DNA from: Winogradskyella sp.
GTDB taxonomy: Bacteria > Bacteroidota > Bacteroidia > Flavobacteriales > Flavobacteriaceae
Assembly: GCA_028383925.1 (NCBI GenBank)
Contig: JAOEWO010000008.1
Span: 1-64,000 of the forward strand
Length of the DNA: 64,000 nucleotides
Direction of reading: 5' to 3'
Made by a program: the position numbers and the translations under genes. Of the stretch, positions 9,498 to 18,627 are shown piece after piece (position 1 is the first letter of the stretch; every line of letters begins with the position of its first letter). The notes under the pieces were generated by a model that did no database searches, was not told the origin of the DNA, and saw nothing but the letters and a program-made list of their open reading frames with translations.

Positions 9498-10559
9498 TTA
9501 ATGTGTTAGCACCCAAAGCTCTACTTCTTCAGTTGTACGCCAATGTAAATCGCGTTTTGTTTTTTCTGAAGCTCGTTTTACGCTTTTCTTGTAACAATCT
9601 TCTAACTTAAAACGACCACCTTTTTCTAATTCTTCTTCTATAGGGTTTGTTTTAGATAGCCCTGTTATTTGAGCTAAGTTAGAAAAGATAAGCACCAACT
9701 TTCCACCTGGTAAAAGCATCTCTTTTGCAGCTTCAAAAAAAGCTGGGAATAATGTTTTATTATAATAAATAGCTTCGTCTAAATTTTCTGAATGACGTGT
9801 TTCTGGTAACCAAGGTGGATTAAACACAATTAATTCTGTCGGTTTGTCCCATTTTCCAAAAAGCGAACCATAGTCTAAATCTATTTTACGAGAAAGTTTT
9901 GTCTCACCCATTGCTTCGGTTAAACCAATAATTGCATTTGGATTGGTGTCTGTACCAAACACTTTTTGAAATCCGTATTTAACCATCTGTAAAGCTAAAA
10001 TACCACTACCAAAGCCAACATCTATAGCATTCTTTTTTGGACCCTCGTAACGTTTAACCCAATTATCAAATAATATTAAATGCTCAAAACGTGTTGGAAA
10101 ATACACACCATAATAGGGATGAATTTTGTTACGCAATACTGGTATAGTAATCCCATTTTCGTACCACTGCCAAGCACTATTTAATCCTTGTACTTGCGGA
10201 AACGTTAAAAGAAAATCTGGAGTGTTAGGATATAATTTTGAAAACCACCCAATACTTGGCGCTTTCTTAACTGCAAGTTGATGTGCTTCTATCTCTATAA
10301 CAATAAGGTTAGAGAGTTTGTGGTAAGCGGCACGATATTCTCGCTGCTCCTTAAATGTTTTATTTGGTAATTTTTTATTGAGATGGCGCTGTAATTCTTT
10401 TAGCAAAACCGAGCCATTATTATAAAACTCTGTAACTAAAACGGGGTTACCTTCTTCTAATGTTTTTAGCGTGGTTGGCAAATCTGCACCACGATAATAG
10501 GTTACCATCTCTTCTTGTGGTAAAAATGGTTGTGGTTTATTTACAGTAATATCAGTCAT
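9498..10559 (-). CDS. class I SAM-dependent methyltransferase with NPPW motif
   Basis: 353 residues. An N-terminal helical region (1-150) precedes a Rossmann methyltransferase domain with motif I AIDVGFGSGILALQMVKYG at about 175 and the catalytic-type motif FNPPWLPE at about 253. NPP(W/Y) motifs occur in PrmC-like and N6-adenine methyltransferases that modify amide or amino nitrogens, so an rRNA, DNA or protein nitrogen is the likely target; the exact substrate cannot be told. It is expected to be cytoplasmic. It lies alone, separated by about 150 bases from the CDF-type transporter gene upstream. Confidence 0.85.
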   Translation of the reverse strand: MTDITVNKPQPFLPQEEMVTYYRGADLPTTLKTLEEGNPVLVTEFYNNGSVLLKELQRHLNKKLPNKTFKEQREYRAAYHKLSNLIVIEIEAHQLAVKKAPSIGWFSKLYPNTPDFLLTFPQVQGLNSAWQWYENGITIPVLRNKIHPYYGVYFPTRFEHLILFDNWVKRYEGPKKNAIDVGFGSGILALQMVKYGFQKVFGTDTNPNAIIGLTEAMGETKLSRKIDLDYGSLFGKWDKPTELIVFNPPWLPETRHSENLDEAIYYNKTLFPAFFEAAKEMLLPGGKLVLIFSNLAQITGLSKTNPIEEELEKGGRFKLEDCYKKSVKRASEKTKRDLHWRTTEEVELWVLTH

Positions 10560-10710
10560 TAGTGAAGTGTATTAGGTTTTGGCGAAGGTAAACAATTGGT
10601 TTTTCTAATTGTAGTGTGTTGTGAGAATAAAAACGAAATCGTGAATTTAAAAATTTGGCAGCTTTTCAAAATAATCATTCCTTAGTTTTAGTAAAGACTT
10701 GTTCTATTTT

Positions 10711-11532
10711 TTAATATACAATATAGCTAGTAGTACTATATTTACTTAATTTCAAAATCCGAAATGCTCCTTGAATTACCAACACAAAAACTATTGTTCC
10801 GATAATCAAATCAGGTTTACTCGAACTTAACCAATTTACCAAAATCCCAGCAATTATTACTCCCAAATTGATAATCACGTCATTCGAGGTAAAAATCATA
10901 CTCGCTTTCATATGCGCCTCTTCTTTACGCTTTGACTTTTGCAAAATATAAAGACAAATTCCGTTTGCAATAAGTGCAAAAATTGAAACGATAATCATTG
11001 TCGAAAAATCGGGAACTTTATCGTCTCCGAAAAATCGTCTTAAAACTTCTACAAATCCAACAATCGCAAGTGCTATTTGAAAATACCCAGCAAGTTTGGC
11101 AATCCGTTTTTTCTTAATTAAAGTTCCGCCAACCGCAAATAAACTAATTCCATACACAAAACTGTCCGCAAGCATATCTAAACTGTCAGCAATAAGTCCC
11201 ATTGACTTTGAGATAATTCTTGTCGTCATTTCGATAATGAAAAACGCAAAATTTATGGCAAGTACAGACCAAAGTAAATTTTTCTGATTTTCGTTTTCTT
11301 TAAATTCTGTTTGATCGGTTTGTTCAGTAGAGATTTTCTTCCCTCCCAAGTTCAGTTCGATAACTGACTTTTCGATTTGGTCAATGTCTCCGCTGTGAAA
11401 AACGGTTAATTTTCGATTCGGGATATCAAAATCTAAATTTACAATGCTTGAAATTCCATCCAATTTCATTCGGATTAGATTTTCCTCCGATGGACAGTCC
11501 ATTTTGGTAATTTCAAATAGTGTCTTTTTCAC
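10711..11532 (-). CDS. CDF-type cation transporter with N-terminal HMA-like domain
   Basis: 273 residues. Residues 1-70 resemble a heavy-metal-associated ferredoxin fold, but the usual CxxC is replaced by a single Cys (KMDCPSEENLI). The remainder has about six membrane helices with the cation-diffusion-facilitator signature ADSLDMLADSF at about 116-126, whose aspartates would bind the metal. Expected role is inner-membrane efflux of a divalent cation. It sits 32 bases downstream of the cysteine synthase-like gene. Codon choice (TCG, TCC, CGG and GGG codons) looks richer in G/C than its neighbours, and near-identical sequences are, as far as I recall, common on Bacteroidota mobile elements. 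Recent acquisition is therefore suspected. Confidence 0.85.
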   Translation of the reverse strand: MKKTLFEITKMDCPSEENLIRMKLDGISSIVNLDFDIPNRKLTVFHSGDIDQIEKSVIELNLGGKKISTEQTDQTEFKENENQKNLLWSVLAINFAFFIIEMTTRIISKSMGLIADSLDMLADSFVYGISLFAVGGTLIKKKRIAKLAGYFQIALAIVGFVEVLRRFFGDDKVPDFSTMIIVSIFALIANGICLYILQKSKRKEEAHMKASMIFTSNDVIINLGVIIAGILVNWLSSSKPDLIIGTIVFVLVIQGAFRILKLSKYSTTSYIVY

Positions 11533-11564
11533 TCGGTTTATTGATTTTTTATCATTGCTTGCAA

Positions 11565-12545
11565 CTATTCAATATAACCCATTTTTCGCATCCAATCATC
11601 ATTAAACATTTTACCAACGTAACGGCTACCATGGTCGTGAAATAAAACCACAACCACATCGTCTGGCTTAAAATGCTCTTTTAATTGTAACACCCCTTTT
11701 ATAGCTGCACCTGCTGAGTTACCTAAAAACATAGCTTCTTCTTTTGCGAGGCGTTGTGTGTACACAGCAGCATCTTTATCTGTTACTTTGGTAAAACCAT
11801 CAATTACACCAAAGTTTACATTTTTTGGTAAAATGTCTTCACCAATACCTTCTGTTACATAAGGGTAAATTTCGTCTTCATCAAAAATCCCTGTTTCGTG
11901 GTATTTTTTAAACACAGAGCCATATGTATCTACACCCCAAATTTTAACATTAGGGTTTTTCATTTTTAAATAACTACCAACGCCAGATATGGTGCCGCCA
12001 GTACCCACACCAACAACAAAATGGGTGACTTTACCATCGGTTTGTTCCCAAATTTCTGGTCCTGTACTTTGAAAATGTGCTTTACAATTACTTGGATTAT
12101 CGTATTGATTTACATACCAAGAATTTGGTGTTTCTTCACCTAAACGTTTAGATACAGAATAATAACTACGCGGATCATCTGGCTCTACAGCCGTAGGGCA
12201 AACAATAACCTCTGCACCTACTGCTCGCATAATATCTACTTTTTCTTTAGACTGCTTATCTGCCATTACAAATATGCATTTATAACCTTTTATAACTGCA
12301 GCTAGTGCTAAACCCATACCTGTATTACCAGAAGTCCCTTCTATAATAGTACCACCTGGTTTTAAACGACCGTCTGCTTCTGCATCTTCTATCATCTGTA
12401 ATGCCATACGGTCTTTTACAGAATTTCCTGGATTAAATGTTTCGTATTTAGCAAGCACTAAACACGGCAAATCTTTTACCAATGCATTCATTTTAACCAT
12501 TGGTGTGTTACCTATAGTGCCTAGTATGTTTTCTGCGTATTTCAT
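11565..12545 (-). CDS. cysteine synthase / cystathionine beta-synthase family enzyme
   Basis: 326-residue PLP-dependent beta-replacement enzyme of fold type II, acting in cytoplasmic sulfur amino acid metabolism. The PLP lysine lies in NPGNSVKDRMA at about residue 44. The substrate loop is EGTSGNTGMGLALA at about 69, and the phosphate-binding loop is GVGTGGTISG at about 175. There is no C-terminal CBS regulatory domain. The sequence reads more like the Bacteroidota cystathionine beta-synthase-like clade than a classic CysK, so the nucleophile (sulfide or homocysteine) is uncertain and no gene symbol is given. The adjacent CDF-type transporter gene looks like a later insertion downstream of it. 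Confidence 0.9.
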   Translation of the reverse strand: MKYAENILGTIGNTPMVKMNALVKDLPCLVLAKYETFNPGNSVKDRMALQMIEDAEADGRLKPGGTIIEGTSGNTGMGLALAAVIKGYKCIFVMADKQSKEKVDIMRAVGAEVIVCPTAVEPDDPRSYYSVSKRLGEETPNSWYVNQYDNPSNCKAHFQSTGPEIWEQTDGKVTHFVVGVGTGGTISGVGSYLKMKNPNVKIWGVDTYGSVFKKYHETGIFDEDEIYPYVTEGIGEDILPKNVNFGVIDGFTKVTDKDAAVYTQRLAKEEAMFLGNSAGAAIKGVLQLKEHFKPDDVVVVLFHDHGSRYVGKMFNDDWMRKMGYIE

Positions 12546-12692
12546 TTGGGTATGTTAGTGTTATTTGAAAGTAAAATGTAGTCTCCTTTAAGTTATTATA
12601 AGTATTGCAGAATCCTTGCTTTTACATTAGCTGCGTTGTATTGCATTGCAAATTTAAGTGAATTGTAAAGAATTAAAAGGTAAAAGCGATTT

Positions 12693-13925
12693 TTAATCGA
12701 ACCGAATGGCTTTTACTGGTGATATTTTAGAAATAATTATTGAAGGAATCAATAACATTAAAAGACAGGCAACAAAGGTGCCTATGTTTAAAATTAAAAT
12801 ATAGTCTAAACTGATATAAACTGGTGCTTCTGAAACGTAATACGTATCTGGATTTAGCGGAAACAACTTTAAGTACTTTTGCGCAAATAACAGGCTTAAA
12901 CCTATGAGGTTTCCCCAAAGCAAGCCTAAACCTATGAGGTAAGATGCGTTATATAGGAAAACTTTTCTAATCGTCCAGTTAGAACTACCAAGTGCTTTTA
13001 AAACACCTATCATAGTGGTTCTCTCTAATATAAGTACGAGCAAAGCAGTAATCATATTAATACCAGCTACTATAATCATAATGGCAATGATACCGTAAGT
13101 ATTATTGTCAAAAATCTTAATCCACTCAAAAACAGTTGCGTATTTTTGGGTAATTGGTGTGGCATTGAGTTCAGACGGAATTTCTTTATAAACCTCAGCA
13201 TAAATAGTTGTTAAAGCATTAAAATCATCAATAAACACTTCAAAATTACCAACTTGGTCTGCATCCCATTTGTTAAGACGTTGAATATGTCTTATATCTG
13301 CTAAACAGAATTTTTCGTCGAGTTCTTGGAAGCCAGAATTGTAGATACCAACAATCTCATAATTAAGCTGACGTGGTAATTTATTAAGGTTTTCACCAAA
13401 TAAAGTCTGAAATTTATCTCCTACTTTAAATCCTAAACGATTTGCTAAATACTTAGATATTAAGACCTCTTCATTTCGTTTTTTTGTAAAATCTGGTAAA
13501 CGACCGTCTATTAAAAACTCTCGAAAATAAGTCCAATTATAATCGGCTCCTACTCCCTTAACTACAACGCCTTCAAAATCTGTTTCTGTTCTAATTACAG
13601 CAAATTTAGTAGCAACACCTTGTATGTGCTTAACACCACTAACTGTTTTAAATTCTGGATAAAAATCTTGTTGTGTAGAAATCGGAACCAAAGACTCATC
13701 TGAGGCATTATTATCGTAATTGGTTATTTGTATGTGGCCATTAAAAGCGACTACTTTATCTCTAATTTTTTGTTGCAGCCCTAACCCTGTCGCTATTGCA
13801 ATAAGCATAACAATAACACCGATAGCAATTGCAGCAATACCAATTTTAATTATTGGTGCTGAAACACTACTTTTATACGCTTTATTACCAATAATGCGTT
13901 TAGCTATAAACAACTCAAAATTCAA
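12693..13925 (-). CDS. LolC/LolE/FtsX-type ABC transporter permease
   Basis: 410 residues, with start TTG at 13925 (no better ATG; the N-terminus NFELFIAKRIIG is family-typical). Topology is one N-terminal membrane helix (about 24-48), a large periplasmic MacB-like domain (about 50-260), then three helices near 275-300, 320-345 and 370-400. It is expected to work with an ABC ATPase in lipoprotein release from the inner membrane or a related extraction task. No ATPase gene is adjacent. Its start codon is seven bases from the divergent NamZ start, so each promoter must lie within the other gene or its leader. Confidence 0.88.
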   Translation of the reverse strand: MNFELFIAKRIIGNKAYKSSVSAPIIKIGIAAIAIGVIVMLIAIATGLGLQQKIRDKVVAFNGHIQITNYDNNASDESLVPISTQQDFYPEFKTVSGVKHIQGVATKFAVIRTETDFEGVVVKGVGADYNWTYFREFLIDGRLPDFTKKRNEEVLISKYLANRLGFKVGDKFQTLFGENLNKLPRQLNYEIVGIYNSGFQELDEKFCLADIRHIQRLNKWDADQVGNFEVFIDDFNALTTIYAEVYKEIPSELNATPITQKYATVFEWIKIFDNNTYGIIAIMIIVAGINMITALLVLILERTTMIGVLKALGSSNWTIRKVFLYNASYLIGLGLLWGNLIGLSLLFAQKYLKLFPLNPDTYYVSEAPVYISLDYILILNIGTFVACLLMLLIPSIIISKISPVKAIRFD

Positions 13926-13932
13926 ACTCTAT

Positions 13933-15252
13933 ATGCGTTTTAAGATTTTCAAAAATACAGTTTTATTATTTGTTTTAGTAGCGATTTCTTGTGGGAATCT
14001 AATGAATACAGAAGATGCAGTACAGAAGGCAGGTATGGTATCTTTGAGTGAGATCCCAGAACAAGTTAAGGATAACAAAGCTATAATTGTTGGTGCTAAT
14101 AGAACAACTGCGTATTTACCTCTACTTAAAGGTAAACGTGTTGGTGTAGTTGCTAATCAGACTTCTGTTATTTTTAAAGACTCAATTAATCTAAAACTAC
14201 AAATGAATCCGAATTTTGTAGATAATGGCGGCAAGTCTATTGTAAATATTGAGCCCTATCAACATATTATAGATTCATTACTTTCCTTAAATATTAACAT
14301 CAAAAAAGTATTTTCACCAGAACACGGTTTTAGAGGTACTGCAGATGCTGGCGAATTGGTAAAAGATGGAAAAGACACTAAAACAGGTTTACCAATTTAT
14401 TCGCTTCATGGTAAACATAAAAAACCTTCAAAGGTGCAACTAGAAGAAGTAGATATTATGATTTTTGATATTCAAGATGTGGGAGTTCGATTTTACACTT
14501 ACATTTCGACTTTACACTATGTAATGGAAGCTTGTGCAGAGCAAAATATTCCGCTTTTAATTTTAGACCGTCCAAACCCTAACGGTAATTATATTGATGG
14601 CCCAGTTTTAGAAAAAGAACATCGTAGTTTTTTGGGTATGCATCCTATTCCTTTAGTGCATGGCATGACTATTGGCGAATACGCAAAAATGATAAATGGT
14701 GAAACTTGGTTAAAAAATAAATCTCAATGCACTATTACAATTGTAGAAATGCTTAACTATAATCATAACAGCACTTACAGTTTGCCCATTAGACCATCGC
14801 CAAACTTACCAAACGATCAGTCTATATTACTATACCCAAGTTTAGGCTTGTTTGAAGGGACTAATATAAATGCTGGTAGGGGAACCGAATATCAGTTTCA
14901 ACGTTACGGAACACCTTTTTTAGATAAGACGCATTACCAATTTAATTATACGCCTATTGCTAACTTTGGGTCTAAATACCCAAAACATGAAAATGAAGTT
15001 TGCTATGGAGTTGATTTATCTAAAGTTAATGCTAAACGACAATTTACTTTAGACTACATTATAGATGCTTATAATAATGCTACAGATAAATCTAAAGTAT
15101 TCAACACTTCTAATTTTACTGCGCATGCAGGCACTACAAAGTTGCAAAAACAAATTGAAAGTGGTCTTAATCATGATGAAATTAAGATAACTTGGCAAGA
15201 CGATTTAAAGGCTTACAAGAAAATGAGATTAAAATATGTTATCTATGATTAA
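13933..15252 (+). CDS. NamZ-like exo-beta-N-acetylmuramidase lipoprotein (DUF1343)
   Basis: 439 residues from the ATG at 13933; the frame stays open upstream but the signal sequence starts here. A signal peptide with lipobox-like AISC places the lipid-bearing Cys at residue 20, so it is an envelope lipoprotein. DUF1343 motifs include KGKRVGVVANQTSV, FSPEHGFRG, FDIQDVGVRFYTYISTL and LDRPNPNGNYIDGP. The family includes NamZ enzymes (GH171) that release MurNAc from the non-reducing ends of peptidoglycan fragments, suggesting cell-wall recycling. The stop codon overlaps that of the convergent hypothetical gene within the four bases TTAA. Confidence 0.9.
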   Translation: MRFKIFKNTVLLFVLVAISCGNLMNTEDAVQKAGMVSLSEIPEQVKDNKAIIVGANRTTAYLPLLKGKRVGVVANQTSVIFKDSINLKLQMNPNFVDNGGKSIVNIEPYQHIIDSLLSLNINIKKVFSPEHGFRGTADAGELVKDGKDTKTGLPIYSLHGKHKKPSKVQLEEVDIMIFDIQDVGVRFYTYISTLHYVMEACAEQNIPLLILDRPNPNGNYIDGPVLEKEHRSFLGMHPIPLVHGMTIGEYAKMINGETWLKNKSQCTITIVEMLNYNHNSTYSLPIRPSPNLPNDQSILLYPSLGLFEGTNINAGRGTEYQFQRYGTPFLDKTHYQFNYTPIANFGSKYPKHENEVCYGVDLSKVNAKRQFTLDYIIDAYNNATDKSKVFNTSNFTAHAGTTKLQKQIESGLNHDEIKITWQDDLKAYKKMRLKYVIYD

Positions 15253-15707
15253 TTATTTCTGGTAGCTACAACCTTAGGCTCAGTTAACATGAGGTCTTCT
15301 GAAACAACTTTTATGGATTGAGGCTTTGTTGGTATATCTCTTAAAACCCTAACTACAAAAACAATACGCTTGGGTGATTGCACAGCCACTAAGACATGTT
15401 TGCCCTTAGCTAATTTATTTAAAGGTAATTTATAATATGTGGTATCTATATAAAAATCGAATTCTCTGCCATAATCTTTATTAATAGAATAGAGGTAATT
15501 TATTTTTTTATCACTTTTTAGAATAAGTGTATCGCGTGTTTTGTTAAGCTGGTGTATTAGGCCACTAGCCTGAATATTTCTATTCTTTTCGAGTTTTGCA
15601 TAATGCTCTTGAGCATTTAGAGTAAAACTCAGTAAAAACATGAGAATTACAACCAAACAAATGCGTATTAAATTTTTCAATGCGTAGTTTACTATTAAGT
15701 TAAACAT
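15249..15707 (-). CDS. hypothetical exported protein
   Basis: 152 residues if started at the ATG at 15707, which directly precedes an N-terminal hydrophobic signal segment (ICLVVILMFLLSFTLNAQ) ending in a plausible signal-peptidase site. An upstream start at 15776 would add 23 residues before the signal and is less likely. The mature part is beta-rich and basic (TYYKLPLNKLAKGKHVLVAV) with no family I recognise. It converges on the NamZ gene with a shared four-base stop region. Function unknown. Confidence 0.65.
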   Translation of the reverse strand: MFNLIVNYALKNLIRICLVVILMFLLSFTLNAQEHYAKLEKNRNIQASGLIHQLNKTRDTLILKSDKKINYLYSINKDYGREFDFYIDTTYYKLPLNKLAKGKHVLVAVQSPKRIVFVVRVLRDIPTKPQSIKVVSEDLMLTEPKVVATRNN

Positions 15708-15837
15708 TAAGTTTTGTGCCCAACAGTAATTAATTAATCCGTGATAAACATAACTTGATTTTGGTAAATGCAACAAGAAAGTCTATTAACTACACAAAAA
15801 ATAGAGGAAGCGCTTAAATGTAAAGATGTTACTATCT

Positions 15838-16680
15838 CTAAGACTTAACATTAGCAGAAAGTGTCGGCTTTTCGTAATTCTGAAACGGTTGTTTTAGTAA
15901 TTCTTTAATATTACTATTTTTTTCTTCATTAGGAAATACATCTACACCATACACCAAATGTTCGCGATCCATGTACATGTAAGTTCCTAATAACCGATCC
16001 CAAACGCTAAAAATATTACCATAATTAGAATCTGTATATGGTAATCTATAATGGTGGTGAATTTTGTGCATATCTGGCGACACAATAACATAACTCAATA
16101 TTTTATCTAGCTTTTTAGGCAGTTTAATATTGGCATGTGTAAATTGCGAAAACACCAAAGACATAGCTTGGTATAGCATTACTAAAGCTATTGGTGTACC
16201 AACCACAAATACACCCAAAAGTGTAAATGAAAAACGAATGATACTCTCTATAGGATGGTGCCTATTTGCTGTTGTTGTATCTACATTATGATCGGTGTGG
16301 TGTACTAAGTGCACCATCCAAAGTGGTTTTACTTTGTGCTCAACAAAATGCGCTAAATAAGCACCAAAAAAGTCTAATAAAAACACCCCTAATAAAGCAT
16401 AAAGGCCCAATGACATTTCAGGGAGCCAATTTATTATACCAAAATTATTAGCCTTTACCCAATCTGCTGTTTCTAATAGCAGAAAAGCAAGTGTAAAATT
16501 AATAATGATTGTGGTTAATGTAAAAAATAAATTAGGCGATGCATGTCGCCATTTCTTATACTTAAACTTAAATAGCGGTAAACCACTTTCTAGTAGCCAA
16601 AAAAATGTGAGTCCACCAACTAAAATTAGACTTCTATGAAGTGACGGAATAGTTTCAAAATAGCTAATTAGTGTTTCCAT
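15838..16680 (-). CDS. sterol desaturase / fatty acid hydroxylase family protein
   Basis: 280 residues from the ATG at 16680. It has four or more membrane helices and the histidine clusters of the di-iron fatty acid hydroxylase superfamily: HFVEH at about 112, HLVHHTDHN at about 125, NRHHP, and the C-terminal HKIHHHY at about 205. These are the expected iron ligands, so the protein is probably an inner-membrane oxygen-dependent hydroxylase or desaturase of a lipid. The substrate is unknown; carotenoids or aminolipids are possible in this group. The start lies one base after the stop of the disrupted lipoprotein gene, so the two formed one transcript. Confidence 0.9.
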   Translation of the reverse strand: METLISYFETIPSLHRSLILVGGLTFFWLLESGLPLFKFKYKKWRHASPNLFFTLTTIIINFTLAFLLLETADWVKANNFGIINWLPEMSLGLYALLGVFLLDFFGAYLAHFVEHKVKPLWMVHLVHHTDHNVDTTTANRHHPIESIIRFSFTLLGVFVVGTPIALVMLYQAMSLVFSQFTHANIKLPKKLDKILSYVIVSPDMHKIHHHYRLPYTDSNYGNIFSVWDRLLGTYMYMDREHLVYGVDVFPNEEKNSNIKELLKQPFQNYEKPTLSANVKS

Positions 16681-16681
16681 A

Positions 16682-17125
16682 TTAGTGTTCGTATTCAAAT
16701 TCTCCAAAAACATTAATGATATTAGCATCTTCTTCAAATACTTTAATTATTAAAGTTGTTTCTGTTAAACCTATTATTTCTCTTTTAATATTAAGATTGG
16801 TCGCTTCAAAAATTGATAACTCTGATCCATCTATCACCAATTCTACTACCTCATTAGAAGTATTGTAAAAATTACCATTTATAGTATAATTACCTGTTAC
16901 TTTAAAGGTATCTAACTCCGTATTATCACAATCTACAGCATTAGACGAAAACGCTTCAAAAGTGCCATTTTCATTTAGTAAAAGACTGTTTTACTCTCTA
17001 CATAAACCTACATTATACCATTGACCATACAACAGTTCTAAATCTAGATTTGTTGTTGCGGTATCATCATCGCTGGAGCATCCAAAGAGGACCAATGCCA
17101 ACACTGCTAAAAATACATTTCTCAT
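16682..17125 (-). pseudogene. small lipoprotein gene interrupted by an in-frame TAA
   Basis: Reading from the ATG at 17125 gives MRNVFLAVLALVLFGCSSDD, a signal peptide with a clear lipobox and an acidic post-Cys stretch. The frame meets TAA at 16993-16991 (codon 45, after GLCRE), then continues open for about 102 more codons to TAA at 16684, with no internal ATG and normal composition (LNENGTFEAFSSNAVDCD). The full-length form of about 147 residues resembles the lipocalin-like lipoproteins of Bacteroidota (LLYGQWYNV near the start of the mature part). A single nonsense substitution explains the break; a sequencing error is possible. It lies 4 bases after an exported-protein gene and 1 base before the desaturase gene. 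Confidence 0.8.
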
Positions 17126-17129
17126 AGCC

Positions 17130-18026
17130 TTATCTATTAAGATTAACAATCCATTGCGCACGCTTTAAATTTACCGAAGACACACTAGGTTTTAAACCTT
17201 GCATCTTCTCTGTATTATTTAATAAGGCATACGCTGTAAAATACAAAAAATTAGAATACAGTTTATTAGATTCGTTAATTGCTGTTTTATCCATACGCTT
17301 TAACCTTCTAATTACTTTTTTAGGCCTATTAAAAATTAAATCTTTGTGCAACTCCAACAATTCTATTCGTTGATTTAATTTGGCGACGTCTTCCGCTTTC
17401 TCGTCCTTTAAAAATGCCCTAGCTTCATTTGTGTAAATAGCACCTAAACGCATTACTTCTGGTCTTACTTTAGCGTTAGAATACAAGGCAAGGTCTAAAT
17501 ATTTTGAAGCTAAGTAAAAAACAGAATAGAAATTTTTCCCGTTTCTATAATTGGTTAATTCTGGTGTAATTATGGTTGTATTTAAAGCATAGGTTTCTAT
17601 AAGTTCAGTAATATTTATATACTCAGAATAATCTAAACTTCTATTTAAAATAGTACCATTTACATCTAAAATTTTAATAGAATCATCATTAAACTTATCA
17701 ATATAAGTTACAGGGCGTTTGCCTTTTATTTTTGCATACATCTCACCGTACCTATCTTCGCTCACTATGACAGGCACAAAATGTTTCCATATTAAAGGTG
17801 ATAGGTATTCGTCTTCAAACAAATTTTTTATAAATATAGTATTGCCCTTATTATCATTAACAGTAACTGGGTAAGGATATTTTGTAGTGCCTTCCCAAAC
17901 CATTAGTACCATTTTATTTTCAACAAGTGCCAAATCTTGTGCAATCCGTAAAGATTTCATCCAAGGTTGAGCATAACTCATAGCAGAAATTAAGACCGTA
18001 AATAGCAGCAGTACACTTTTTTTCAT
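17130..18026 (-). CDS. hypothetical exported protein with thioredoxin-like N-terminus
   Basis: 298 residues beginning with a signal peptide (MKKSVLLLFTVLISAMSYAQ). Residues 21-110 (PWMKSLRIAQDLALVENKMV, then LMVWEG) recall the start of thioredoxin-fold proteins, but the CxxC is absent, so redox activity is unlikely. The C-terminal 130 residues are helical and rich in Lys, Arg and Leu. It is followed after 4 bases by the broken lipoprotein gene, so it heads the three-gene unit ending in the desaturase. I do not recognise a named family. Confidence 0.65.
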   Translation of the reverse strand: MKKSVLLLFTVLISAMSYAQPWMKSLRIAQDLALVENKMVLMVWEGTTKYPYPVTVNDNKGNTIFIKNLFEDEYLSPLIWKHFVPVIVSEDRYGEMYAKIKGKRPVTYIDKFNDDSIKILDVNGTILNRSLDYSEYINITELIETYALNTTIITPELTNYRNGKNFYSVFYLASKYLDLALYSNAKVRPEVMRLGAIYTNEARAFLKDEKAEDVAKLNQRIELLELHKDLIFNRPKKVIRRLKRMDKTAINESNKLYSNFLYFTAYALLNNTEKMQGLKPSVSSVNLKRAQWIVNLNR

Positions 18027-18078
18027 GGGTGATTTTTTCTAATAGATTACATCAAAAATTATTCCGAAGTCTAACATA

Positions 18079-18573
18079 TTACAACTGAATTCTTTTTTTC
18101 ATTTCTTCAACAATATTGAAAGCTGCTGGGCAAATGGCAACATTTTTAAGCGTTAAATTAGAAATTTTTTGAAATTTTTTACGGTCTGTATGCGGAAATT
18201 CACTACAAGCTTTTGGCCGTACATCGTAAATAGAACAATAATTGTCTGCACCTAAAAATGTACAGGGTACAGATTTTAAAACATAATCGTTCTCATCGTC
18301 TAAGTGCAAATAGGTTTCAATAAACTTTTGAGCCTTCATTTTAAAATGCTTTGCTATGCGCTGTATGTCTTTATCGGTAAATAAAGGCCCAGTAGTTTTG
18401 CAACAATTAGCGCACTCTAAGCAATCTGTACGTTTAAACTCTTGCTCGTGCAACTCTTGCATTACATAATCTAACTGTTTTGGCGGTTTCTTTTTTAGCT
18501 TAGTAAAAAAGGTTTTGTTTTCCTTATGCTTATCTTTGGCGCGCTTTGGAAGGCTATTAATTTGGTCTTGCAT
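18079..18573 (-). CDS. YkgJ-family cysteine cluster protein
   Basis: 164 residues, cytoplasmic. The cysteine set DCLECANCCKTTGPLF (about 54-69) and CTFLGADNYCSIYDVRPKAC (about 103-122) followed by SEFPH is the YkgJ/UPF0153 signature, presumed to bind zinc or an iron-sulfur centre. The lysine-rich N-terminus (residues 1-40) is typical of the Bacteroidota version. Its start region lies 54 bases from the divergent methyltransferase start. Function is not established for the family. Confidence 0.88.
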   Translation of the reverse strand: MQDQINSLPKRAKDKHKENKTFFTKLKKKPPKQLDYVMQELHEQEFKRTDCLECANCCKTTGPLFTDKDIQRIAKHFKMKAQKFIETYLHLDDENDYVLKSVPCTFLGADNYCSIYDVRPKACSEFPHTDRKKFQKISNLTLKNVAICPAAFNIVEEMKKRIQL

Positions 18574-18627
18574 AAAGTAAATTTAATAAAATTTGAACGG
18601 TTATACTACCCTATTCACATCAAAATT

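Noticed and set aside
10560..11564. Integrated mobile element around the CDF-type transporter gene
   Set aside because: No integrase, transposase, terminal inverted repeats or direct repeats were found; only codon use hints at transfer.
15768..15848. 26-codon plus-strand frame (MQQESLLTTQKIEEALKCKD)
   Set aside because: Looks protein-like but is very short, overlaps the 3' end of the desaturase gene and has no supporting context.
16991..16993. Programmed read-through of the TAA in the lipoprotein gene
   Set aside because: No recoding signal or hairpin is seen after the stop; a nonsense mutation is the simpler explanation.
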